A stretch of 64,000 bases of DNA from Sulfitobacter aestuariivivens (lineage in GTDB: Bacteria > Pseudomonadota > Alphaproteobacteria > Rhodobacterales > Rhodobacteraceae), in NCBI RefSeq assembly GCF_014763045.1, contig NZ_JACTAG010000002.1, positions 1,488,001 through 1,552,000 of the forward strand, written 5' to 3'. Under the pieces are notes generated by a model. It worked only from the letters and a program-made list of their open reading frames with translations. It was not told where the DNA came from and made no database searches. Made by a program: the position numbers and the translations under genes. Positions 37,394 through 45,131 of this stretch are shown piece by piece. The stretch's first letter is position 1; every line of letters starts with the position of its first letter.

Positions 37394-37732
37394 TCAGGCA
37401 CGCACGTCGCTCAAGGCGTCGTCCAATGAGGTGAACACCCGAAACACCGTATCCATCCGGGTCAGCTTGAACACCTTGTCAACTGTCGGGCTCAGCCCGG
37501 CCAGCACCAGTTTCCGGTCAGGTGCCAGATGCTTCATCGTGGCCACAATCGCGCCCAGCCCGCTTGAATCGATAAAGTCGACCTTCTGAAGGTCCAGCAC
37601 CACCGTCTGCGGCCCCCCGTCGGTTGTGTTGCGCATCGCATCCTTGAAAGCCAGCGCCACAGCGGCATCAATGCGACTGTCCTGCACACTCACAACTTGC
37701 ATATCAGCTTCTGTTCTGGCCAAAACTTCCAT
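37394..37732 (-). CDS. STAS-domain anti-sigma factor antagonist
   Basis: 112 residues. The STAS signature VDFIDSSGLGAIVATMKHL includes the serine normally phosphorylated by the cognate kinase. SRIDAAVALAFKDAM and LVLAGLSPTVDKVFKLTRMD complete the fold. Together with the adjacent HATPase protein it would form an RsbV/RsbW-like switch. The controlling phosphatase and the sigma factor or other target are not in the window. Confidence 0.9.
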   Translation of the reverse strand: MEVLARTEADMQVVSVQDSRIDAAVALAFKDAMRNTTDGGPQTVVLDLQKVDFIDSSGLGAIVATMKHLAPDRKLVLAGLSPTVDKVFKLTRMDTVFRVFTSLDDALSDVRA

Positions 37733-37817
37733 AAATAGACCTCTGAGACCCTTAAGGTCCCAGCAATAGCCGCGATTCCTTACTATTCAGTGTGCGGCCC
37801 CAAGCGAGGTAGGTTTG

Positions 37818-38990
37818 ATGAAAAATGTTGTCATCGCGGGCGCGTCCCGGACGCCAATGGGCGGATTTCAAGGTGCTTTCAGCGGACTGACCGCCGCCGA
37901 TCTGGGCGGTGCTGCGATCAAGGCCGCCATAACCGGTGCCGGTGCGCCCCAGATCGACGAGGTGCTGATGGGCTGCGTGCTCCCCGCGGGGCAGGGGCAG
38001 GCACCCGCGCGCCAGGCAGGCTTCAAGGCCGGTCTGGGCGAAGAGGTGCCCGCAACTACGCTTAACAAGATGTGCGGGTCGGGCATGAAAGCCGCGATGA
38101 TCGCCTTTGACCAGATCGCATTGGGGCACACAGATGTCATGATCGCAGGCGGCATGGAAAGCATGACAAACGCGCCTTACGTCCTGCCAAAGATGCGCGG
38201 TGGGGCGCGGCTGGGCCACGGACAGGTCATCGACCATATGTTCCTCGACGGTTTGGAAGACGCCTATGACAAGGGCCGCCTGATGGGCACGTTCGCCGAG
38301 GATTGCGCAGAAACCTACCAATTCACCCGCGAAATTCAGGACGACTATGCATTGGCCTCCCTGTCGCGCGCGCTCAAGGCACAGGAAACAGAAGCCTTTG
38401 ATCACGAAATCGCCCCAGTCGACGTGCATTCCCGCAAAGGCAGCGTCACCGTGGCCGCCGATGAACAGCCCGCCAGCGCGCGCCCCGACAAAATCCCACA
38501 GCTCAAACCGGCCTTCCGCGACGGGGGCACGGTGACAGCGGCCAACTCTTCTTCGATCTCTGATGGGGCTGCGGCCCTCGTTCTGGCTTCTGAAGAGGCG
38601 GCAGCGGCCCAAAACCTTGCCATCCGCGCGCGCATTATCGGCCACGCCAGTCACGCGCAGGCACCGGGCCTCTTTACCACCGCGCCGGTTCCCGCGGCCA
38701 AAAAACTGCTCGACCGCATCGGATGGTCAAAAGACGACGTCGATCTTTGGGAAGTGAACGAAGCCTTTGCCGTCGTCCCCCTTGCCTTCATGCGTGAAAT
38801 GGGGCTCGACCACGACATCGTCAACGTCAACGGCGGGGCGTGCGCGCTGGGCCACCCCATTGGCGCGTCAGGCGCGCGCATTATGGTGACGCTTCTGAAC
38901 GCACTGGAAAAGCGGAACCTCAAACGCGGTGTGGCCGCTATCTGCATCGGCGGCGGCGAAGGCACTGCCATCGCGATTGAACGCGTCTGA
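37818..38990 (+). CDS. Acetyl-CoA C-acyltransferase (thiolase)
   Basis: 390 residues, standard thiolase length. Acyl-accepting Cys86 lies in NKMCGSGMKA. The second active region GGACALGHPIGASGARI holds the catalytic histidine, and the C-terminal CIGGGEGTAIAIE holds the general-base region. It may serve acetoacetyl-CoA formation or beta-oxidation. ATG at 37818 follows GAGGTAGGTTTG. It is divergent from the STAS gene. Confidence 0.93.
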   Translation: MKNVVIAGASRTPMGGFQGAFSGLTAADLGGAAIKAAITGAGAPQIDEVLMGCVLPAGQGQAPARQAGFKAGLGEEVPATTLNKMCGSGMKAAMIAFDQIALGHTDVMIAGGMESMTNAPYVLPKMRGGARLGHGQVIDHMFLDGLEDAYDKGRLMGTFAEDCAETYQFTREIQDDYALASLSRALKAQETEAFDHEIAPVDVHSRKGSVTVAADEQPASARPDKIPQLKPAFRDGGTVTAANSSSISDGAAALVLASEEAAAAQNLAIRARIIGHASHAQAPGLFTTAPVPAAKKLLDRIGWSKDDVDLWEVNEAFAVVPLAFMREMGLDHDIVNVNGGACALGHPIGASGARIMVTLLNALEKRNLKRGVAAICIGGGEGTAIAIERV

Positions 38991-39043
38991 CTGCATCTTC
39001 TGGCCACAAATATCCAATTCCAACCGCACACAGCAGAACCACA

Positions 39044-39502
39044 ATGGCGATTGATTACCCAACCCTTGCCCAAACCATCGCGTCGCTGACCAAGGGCGAA
39101 GACGATCCTATCGCGCTAATGGCCACGCTGGCGTGCGAAATCCACCACGCAGACACCCGTTTTGACTGGACGGGTTTCTACCGCGTCACAGCGCCCGACA
39201 TGCTCAAGATCGGCCCCTATCAGGGTGGCCATGGTTGCCTGCACATCCCCTTTTCACGCGGGGTGTGTGGTGCGGCGGCGCGCACCGGCGAAACCCAGCT
39301 GGTACCAGACGTAGACGCCTTTCCGGGTCACATCGCCTGCGCCAGTTCAACCCGTTCTGAACTGGTGCTACCTGTGTGGAACGCGACAGGTGACCTCATT
39401 GCGGTGCTCGATATCGACAGCGATCAGCCCGACGCGTTCAACACTCAGGATGCCACCGTGCTGGCTGCTATTCTGAAAACAACCTTCGCTTGCGTGAAAT
39501 AG
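39044..39502 (+). CDS. Free methionine-R-sulfoxide reductase (GAF domain, fRMsr)
   Basis: 152 residues. A GAF domain with the three cysteines typical of fRMsr: C65 in GHGCLHIPF, C75 in RGVCGAA and C99 in HIACAS, plus DWTGFYR for substrate stacking. It reduces free methionine-R-sulfoxide using thioredoxin. The end of this gene contains the first half-site of the operator of the next gene. Confidence 0.92.
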   Translation: MAIDYPTLAQTIASLTKGEDDPIALMATLACEIHHADTRFDWTGFYRVTAPDMLKIGPYQGGHGCLHIPFSRGVCGAAARTGETQLVPDVDAFPGHIACASSTRSELVLPVWNATGDLIAVLDIDSDQPDAFNTQDATVLAAILKTTFACVK

Positions 39503-39564
39503 CGCTGGATTTTTTCACGTGAATTTGGCTATCGTGAAAAAGAGAGTCCTTTTTTCACGGAAAA
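39493..39564 (+). promoter_or_regulatory. Candidate operator: four CGTGAA/TTCACG sites at about 20-bp spacing
   Basis: CGTGAA at 39493, TTCACG at 39514, CGTGAA at 39533 and TTCACG at 39554 start 21, 19 and 21 bp apart, i.e. near two helical turns. The second forms a perfect palindrome TTCACGTGAA (39514-39523); the others are flanked by T or A runs. The set ends 10 bp before the start of the HTH-cupin regulator, so it probably covers the promoter and mediates autoregulation. Confidence 0.7.
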
Positions 39565-39573
39565 TCCGCTCCA

Positions 39574-40146
39574 ATGCGCCACACTCTGCCAGACACACCG
39601 GATACCCTGGGGGCCGACCTGCGCGCCCTGCGCAAGACGCGCGGGCTCACCTTGGCAGGGCTGGCGGAAAAACTGGGGCGCTCGGTCGGGTGGCTCAGCC
39701 AGGTTGAGAGGGACCTCTCAGAACCCTCCATCACAGATCTCCGCCACCTGGCGGCAGCGCTGGATGTCTCCGTGTCCATGCTATTCCGCCACGCAGCAGC
39801 CCCGGCACATGAGGCCGGATACATTGTGCGCGCCGACGCACGCCGGCCCATCGGGTCAGATACCGCAGGACTGGTCGAAGAACTTTTGTCCCCTGACCTA
39901 ACGGACGATTTTGAGATGGTGCATTCCACCTTTCAGCCCCACAGCCGGATCAAGGACCTGGTCAAGCGCCCGACGCAGGAAGTGGGCTACCTGATTTCGG
40001 GCCGCCTGCAGATGGAGATCGACGGCACGACCCACGAGATCAATCCCGGCGACAGCTTCCGCATGCGGGGCGAGCCGTTCCGCTGGGCCAACCCTCATGA
40101 CAAACCCGCCGTGGCCATCTGGGTCATCGCGCCGCCGGTCTACTGA
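39574..40146 (+). CDS. XRE-family HTH regulator with cupin domain
   Basis: 190 residues. The Cro/CI-type HTH spans about 12-68 (LRALRKTRGLTLAGLAEKLG, then GWLSQVERDLSEPS) and the cupin-2 effector domain about 105-185 (VGYLISGRLQMEIDG, INPGDSFRMRGEPFRWAN). Regulators of this architecture commonly sense amines or amino acids and repress nearby catabolic operons. Its stop overlaps the next start by one base. It heads a plus-strand run of eight genes on methyl-amine and one-carbon chemistry. Confidence 0.92.
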   Translation: MRHTLPDTPDTLGADLRALRKTRGLTLAGLAEKLGRSVGWLSQVERDLSEPSITDLRHLAAALDVSVSMLFRHAAAPAHEAGYIVRADARRPIGSDTAGLVEELLSPDLTDDFEMVHSTFQPHSRIKDLVKRPTQEVGYLISGRLQMEIDGTTHEINPGDSFRMRGEPFRWANPHDKPAVAIWVIAPPVY

Positions 40147-40766
40147 TGTCATTTGAGGGCTGGATCATATTCGCGGTGTTTTGGGCCGTCTTCGTGACAA
40201 CCCCGGGGCCAAACGCAGTGAACTGCATCACCAATGGCATGACAATCGGCTTTCGGCGGTCGCTTGTCGGCGTGCTTGCGATCCTGACACAGGCCACGCT
40301 CTTTCTGATCTTGTCCGCCTTCGGGGTTACGGCGCTCATCGCGGCCTCTCCGACCGCATTCCTTGCCGCCAAACTTATCGGTGCCGCGTTCCTGATCTAT
40401 CTGGGTCTGCGTGGTTGGGTGATGTCGAAGACGCCTGTGAAGGTCGACAATCGCCCCGCCTCCAGCATCTATTTTCGCGCATTGGCCATCGCGACGATCA
40501 ATCCGAAGTCTGTCGCAGGCTACCTTGCCGCCTTCTCTCAATTCGTGCAGCCGGACGTCCCGATCTGGGATCAGATGGCCGTGATCATGCCCACCGCGCT
40601 GATCCTGACCGCACTTAGCTACACCTGCTTTACCGCGCTTGGCGCTGGCATTGGCCGCGCAGCGCTGGGGGCCGTGTTCAACGTCTGGTTCCGCCGCTTC
40701 ATGGCGGTCTGTTTCATCATCTACGGGGTACTGCTTGGCAGTGCCGCCACCCCGCAAAGGAGCTGA
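40146..40766 (+). CDS. LysE/RhtB family exporter (1)
   Basis: 206 residues with about six membrane helices. The early PGPNAVNCITNGMTIGFRRSLVG is the LysE-family motif. These proteins export amino acids or related small zwitterions across the inner membrane. Overlaps the regulator stop by one base and precedes the GFA gene by 3 bp, so it is within the same operon. Substrate is inferred only from context. Confidence 0.9.
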   Translation: MSFEGWIIFAVFWAVFVTTPGPNAVNCITNGMTIGFRRSLVGVLAILTQATLFLILSAFGVTALIAASPTAFLAAKLIGAAFLIYLGLRGWVMSKTPVKVDNRPASSIYFRALAIATINPKSVAGYLAAFSQFVQPDVPIWDQMAVIMPTALILTALSYTCFTALGAGIGRAALGAVFNVWFRRFMAVCFIIYGVLLGSAATPQRS

Positions 40767-40769
40767 CCA

Positions 40770-41144
40770 ATGCTCTCAGGATCCTGCAACTGCAACGCCA
40801 TCACCTTCACCGTCACGGGCCAGGTCCGCAGCATCTCTAACTGCCACTGTGGCCAGTGTCGCAAGCAATCTGGCAACGTCTGGGCATCCGCTGTCGCCGA
40901 ACAGGCGAACATCACCATCACCGGCACGCCCCGCTGGTATCGCTCCAGCGCCAGTGCCGCGCGCGGCTTTTGCCCCGACTGCGGATGCTTTCTGTTTTGG
41001 CGCCACGACGATGAAACCTCGATGAGCTTCGCGCTTGGGGCGCTGGACGGCCCAACGGGCCTCAGAATCGAAAAACACATCTTTGTTGCCGACAAGGGCG
41101 ACTACTACGACATCGCGGATGATCTGCCGCAACATGAACACTAA
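40770..41144 (+). CDS. GFA family protein (glutathione-dependent formaldehyde-activating-like)
   Basis: 124 residues. Zinc-binding cysteines are arranged as SCNCNAI (6-12), CHCGQCRKQSG (about 35-45) and CPDCGC (about 68-73), the GFA/Mss4-like fold. Founding members bind S-hydroxymethylglutathione; many others are of unknown function. In this operon a role in handling formaldehyde released by demethylation is attractive but inferred. Confidence 0.88.
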   Translation: MLSGSCNCNAITFTVTGQVRSISNCHCGQCRKQSGNVWASAVAEQANITITGTPRWYRSSASAARGFCPDCGCFLFWRHDDETSMSFALGALDGPTGLRIEKHIFVADKGDYYDIADDLPQHEH

Positions 41145-41155
41145 GGGAGACTTTC

Positions 41156-43606
41156 ATGGCTGACTTTCCAACAACGGCACGCGTGGTCATCATCGGCGGC
41201 GGTGTGGTGGGCACGTCGACACTTTATCACCTGGCCAACGCAGGCTGGAAGGACTGCGTCTTGCTGGAAAAGAACGAACTGACCGCAGGCTCCACCTGGC
41301 ACGCGGCAGGCAACGTGCCGAACTTTGCGGGCTCTTGGGCCATAATGAACATGCAGCGCTATTCGGCGTCGATGTACCGTACACTGGGCGAGGACGTCGA
41401 TTATCCGATGAACTACCATGTCACCGGCTCTATCCGGCTGGCCCACAACAAAGAGCGCATGCAGGAATTTGAGCGTGTCGCGGGCATGGGCCGGTATCAG
41501 GGCCTGCAGATGGACATCTGCACGCCCGAGCAACTGCGCGAGATGCACCCGTTCATGGAAACCCACGACATTCTGGGCGGCATGTGGGATCCGCTGGATG
41601 GCGACATCGACCCCGCCCAGCTCACACAGGCACTGGCCAAGGGCGCGCGCGAGGCGGGCGGACGCATTGAGCGGTTCTGCCCCACCGAAGGGATCGACCG
41701 CGACGGCGATGAATGGATCGTCAAGACACCCAAGGGCGATATCCGCTGTGAAAAGGTCGTCAACTGCGCGGGCTACTACGCCCAGCGCGTGGGCGAGATG
41801 TTCAAGCCCTTCGGCGGCCGCACCGTGCCTATGATCGTCATGTCACACCAGTATTTTCTGACCGGCCAGATCCCCGAGCTTGAAGCCTGGACCAAAGAAA
41901 AAGGCCACAAGGTGCCGCTGTTGCGCGACGTCGATATCTCCTACTACCTGCGGCAGGACAAGAACGGCCTGAACCTTGGCCCTTACGAGCGCAACTGCAA
42001 GGCCCATTGGGTCACGCCGGATGATCCGATGCCCGAGGACTTCTCCTTCCAGCTATATCCCGATGACCTTGAGCGGCTTGAGTTCTACATCGAAGACGCC
42101 ATGGCCCGTGTACCCTTGCTGGGGGAAGGCGGTATTGAACGCAATATCAACGGCCCGATCCCCTATGCGCCCGACGGCCTGCCCATGATCGGGCCGATGC
42201 CGGGCGTCAGAAACGCCTTTGAGGGCCATTCCTTCACCTTCGGCATCGCGCAGGGTGGAGGCGCGGGCAAGGCGCTCAGCGAATGGATCATGCATGGCGA
42301 AACCGAGCTGGACATGTGGGCCGTCGATCCGCGCCGCTACACCGATTATGCCGACCACGATTATTGCCTGTCCAAGGCGCTGGAAACCTACGGCCACGAG
42401 TACGCGATGCATTTCCCGCATCACGAATGGCCCGCAGGCCGCGACAAGAAACTGTCGCCGATCCATAACAAATTGCAGGCGCTCGGCGCGCAATTCGGTG
42501 CCTACAACGGCTGGGAACGCGCAAACTGGTTCGCCAAAGATGGTGATGACACGTCCGAGGCTGCCACCCACACGTGGGATCGCAAGGGCCCCTGGACCCA
42601 ACGCATCAAGGAAGAATGCGAGGCGGTCCGCGACAACGTCGGCGTGCTGGAGCTTTGCGGTTTCTCGCGTTTCAAGATTTCCGGGCCCGGCGCTGATGAA
42701 TGGCTGCGCGGACAGGTGGCAGGCGCGCTGCCCAAGATCGGCCGCGCGGGTCTGATCTACTTCGCCGACAGCCGCGGGCGCATCCTGACAGAGATGTCCG
42801 TGACCCGCGAAGCCGAAGACAAGTTCATCCTTGTGACGGCTGCAACCGCGCAATGGCACGACGCCGAAGTCCTGCAGCGCCGCTTGCCCGAAGATGGCAG
42901 CCTGACATTTGAGGATTGGACCACAGCCATGTCCACCTTGATCGTCACCGGGCCCAAATCCCGCGCGCTGATGGCGGGCCTGACGGATGCGGATCTGACG
43001 CTGCCATGGCTCAGCATGCAGGAGACCGAAGTAGCGGGCCGCTGGGCCGCATTGGTCCGTCTGTCCTTCGCCGGCGAACTTGGCTGGGAAATCCACGCGG
43101 AAAACGCGGATATCCCCGCAATCTACGATGCGGTCATCGCGGCAGGGGCCACGCCCTTTGGGATGTACGCTCTGAATTCGCTGCGCATCGAAAAGGGCTA
43201 CCGGACATGGAAGGGCGACCTGTCGACAGACTATTCCTTGCTGGAAGGCGGGCTCGACCGTTTTGTGCGCCTCGACAAACCGCAGGATTTCCCCGGCAAG
43301 GCCGCGCTTCAGAACGAAAAGCAGCAAGGCGTCAAGAAACGCTTTGTCACGCTGATCGTGGACGCAGGCGATCAGGACGCACCCTATATGTCCACCGTCT
43401 GGCACGGTGACGAAGTCGTGGGCGAAACGACGTCGGGGGACTGGGGATACCGGGTGAACAAATCCATCGCGCTTGGCATGGTCCGCGCCGAACTGGCAGA
43501 CCCCGGCACAGAGCTTGAGGTCGAAATCTTCGGCCAACGCCGCAAGGCGGTGGTCCAGCCGGATCAGCCGCTGTGGGATCCCGAAAACGCGCGTATCCGC
43601 GCATGA
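41156..43606 (+). CDS. FAD-dependent dehydrogenase with GcvT domain, dimethylglycine/sarcosine type (1)
   Basis: 816 residues. N-terminal DAO domain (about 1-370) with VVIIGGGVVGTSTLYHLANAG and GSTWHAAGN, where H49 is the probable covalent FAD attachment site. A linker is followed by GcvT (about 430-700) and GcvT-C (about 715-810) domains that bind tetrahydrofolate. The architecture is that of dimethylglycine and sarcosine dehydrogenases, which pass the methyl carbon to THF. The paralogue at 45132-47576 shares the layout. Stop overlaps the next ATG. Confidence 0.9.
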   Translation: MADFPTTARVVIIGGGVVGTSTLYHLANAGWKDCVLLEKNELTAGSTWHAAGNVPNFAGSWAIMNMQRYSASMYRTLGEDVDYPMNYHVTGSIRLAHNKERMQEFERVAGMGRYQGLQMDICTPEQLREMHPFMETHDILGGMWDPLDGDIDPAQLTQALAKGAREAGGRIERFCPTEGIDRDGDEWIVKTPKGDIRCEKVVNCAGYYAQRVGEMFKPFGGRTVPMIVMSHQYFLTGQIPELEAWTKEKGHKVPLLRDVDISYYLRQDKNGLNLGPYERNCKAHWVTPDDPMPEDFSFQLYPDDLERLEFYIEDAMARVPLLGEGGIERNINGPIPYAPDGLPMIGPMPGVRNAFEGHSFTFGIAQGGGAGKALSEWIMHGETELDMWAVDPRRYTDYADHDYCLSKALETYGHEYAMHFPHHEWPAGRDKKLSPIHNKLQALGAQFGAYNGWERANWFAKDGDDTSEAATHTWDRKGPWTQRIKEECEAVRDNVGVLELCGFSRFKISGPGADEWLRGQVAGALPKIGRAGLIYFADSRGRILTEMSVTREAEDKFILVTAATAQWHDAEVLQRRLPEDGSLTFEDWTTAMSTLIVTGPKSRALMAGLTDADLTLPWLSMQETEVAGRWAALVRLSFAGELGWEIHAENADIPAIYDAVIAAGATPFGMYALNSLRIEKGYRTWKGDLSTDYSLLEGGLDRFVRLDKPQDFPGKAALQNEKQQGVKKRFVTLIVDAGDQDAPYMSTVWHGDEVVGETTSGDWGYRVNKSIALGMVRAELADPGTELEVEIFGQRRKAVVQPDQPLWDPENARIRA

Positions 43607-44238
43607 GCATCGAGACATACCTGGTCTATCTCGGCATACTGGCGGCGTTCTTTGCAACGCCGCCGGATACCAGCCAGCTTCTCATCATCTCCAATAGCCT
43701 GCGCCACGGTCTGCGGCGCAGCACGGCAACCATCGCAGGCGATCTCAGCGCCAACGTGCTGCAAATGACTGCCGCAGCCTTTGGCCTGACGGCGATCATT
43801 GCCGCCTCGGCGGATGCAATCTGGATGATCAAATGGGCGGGCGTGGCCTATCTTGCGTGGATCGGCCTGCGTCTGATGCTGTCGCGCGGGGACGCGGCGG
43901 GGCCGCAAGCCGCCGCGCAGGCGCGCACAGGCGTGCTTTTCCGGCAGGGCTTTCTGACCTCTTCGGCAAATCCATACGCCGTGGTTTTCTTCGGCGCGCT
44001 GTTCCCGCAGTTCATCGACCCCGCGCAACCGGTGCTGATGCAATTGGTGATCCTTGGCGCCACATATCTGGTTGTCGATGGTGCGGTGCTGTTGCTCTGG
44101 GGCTGGGCTGCAACCCGCACTTTGGGTCGCATGAAAAGGCTGACAGGTGTATGGCTGAACCGCGCATCAGGCGCACTGATGATCGGCGCGGCCGCCCTAC
44201 TGGCGTCACGTGATCTGGCAGCGGAGGCAAGACAATGA
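43603..44238 (+). CDS. LysE/RhtB family exporter (2)
   Basis: 211 residues, six predicted membrane helices. It has the family pattern with PPDTSQLLIISNSLRHGLRRS in place of the usual PGP element, and FLTSSANPYAVVFFGALFPQF. ATG at 43603 overlaps the TGA of the dehydrogenase and its own stop overlaps the start of the methyltransferase, so it is tightly coupled between two catabolic genes. It differs clearly from the first exporter. Confidence 0.9.
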   Translation: MSIETYLVYLGILAAFFATPPDTSQLLIISNSLRHGLRRSTATIAGDLSANVLQMTAAAFGLTAIIAASADAIWMIKWAGVAYLAWIGLRLMLSRGDAAGPQAAAQARTGVLFRQGFLTSSANPYAVVFFGALFPQFIDPAQPVLMQLVILGATYLVVDGAVLLLWGWAATRTLGRMKRLTGVWLNRASGALMIGAAALLASRDLAAEARQ

Positions 44239-45119
44239 CCGAAATCACACTGCTTGACGGCGGCATGGGGCAGGAACTGATCCACCGCACGCCGGACGAT
44301 GCGCCCACACCGCTATGGTCGACCCAGGTGATGGTGAACCTTCCCGGTTTGGTTGCACAGGTGCACCGGGATTTTGCGGATGCGGGTGCGACGGTCGCCA
44401 CAACCAACACCTACGCCATCCATCGCGACCGGGTGAAGGACACCCCGTTGGAAGCGCGGTTCAACGATCTTTATACAATGGCGCTGGCCGAAGCGCGCCT
44501 CAGCAAGGCACCACGTATTGCCGGGGCCATCGGCCCACTTGGGGCATCCTACCGGCCTGACCTGCATCCACCCAGCGACGAAGGTGCGGCCCTCTACGGC
44601 GATATCGCGCGCATGCTTGGCCCCTCCTGCGACTTGCTGCTGTGCGAAACGGTGTGCTCTGTGCTGCATGCGGAATCTGTTCTGCGCGGGGCCACGCGCA
44701 GCGGCAAACCGGTCTGGCTGTCGCTTAGCGTTGATGACACCGAAGGCACCCGTCTGCGGTCAGGCGAACCCCTTGCCGACGCGATCCCCTATGCGCAGGC
44801 CGGGGCAGATGCGGTCCTGATCAATTGCTCCGCCCCCGAGGCGATACCCGCAGGCCTTGAGATTCTGGCCAATGCAGGTCTGCCCTATGGCGCCTATGCC
44901 AACGGGTTCGAACAAATCTCCGAAGGGTTTCTGGGCGACAAGCCGACGGTTGATACGTTGCAATCGCGCCGTGATTTTACCCCGGAAGCCTATGCCGATC
45001 ACGTGATGGGCTGGGTCGATCAGGGAGCCACCATCGTCGGCGGCTGTTGCGAAGTCAGCCCCGCCCACATCGCCGAAATCGCCGCCCGCCTGCGTGCGGG
45101 GGGCCATACGATCATCTAA
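44235..45119 (+). CDS. Homocysteine S-methyltransferase family protein
   Basis: 294 residues, a single TIM-barrel Pfam S-methyl_trans domain. LLDGGMGQELI begins the barrel; zinc-ligand cysteines lie in LINCSAPEA (about 197) and VGGCCEVSP (about 271). The methyl donor could be glycine betaine, S-methylmethionine or a sulfonium such as DMSP. Sandwiched between two dimethylglycine/sarcosine dehydrogenase-like genes, a betaine-to-homocysteine transfer giving dimethylglycine is the most economical reading. Confidence 0.9.
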   Translation: MTEITLLDGGMGQELIHRTPDDAPTPLWSTQVMVNLPGLVAQVHRDFADAGATVATTNTYAIHRDRVKDTPLEARFNDLYTMALAEARLSKAPRIAGAIGPLGASYRPDLHPPSDEGAALYGDIARMLGPSCDLLLCETVCSVLHAESVLRGATRSGKPVWLSLSVDDTEGTRLRSGEPLADAIPYAQAGADAVLINCSAPEAIPAGLEILANAGLPYGAYANGFEQISEGFLGDKPTVDTLQSRRDFTPEAYADHVMGWVDQGATIVGGCCEVSPAHIAEIAARLRAGGHTII

Positions 45120-45131
45120 AGGACCGATCCG

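Noticed and set aside
42053-43657. 534-codon open frame antisense to dehydrogenase 1
   Set aside because: The sense strand encodes a clear FAD/GcvT protein; the antisense product has no recognisable domain.
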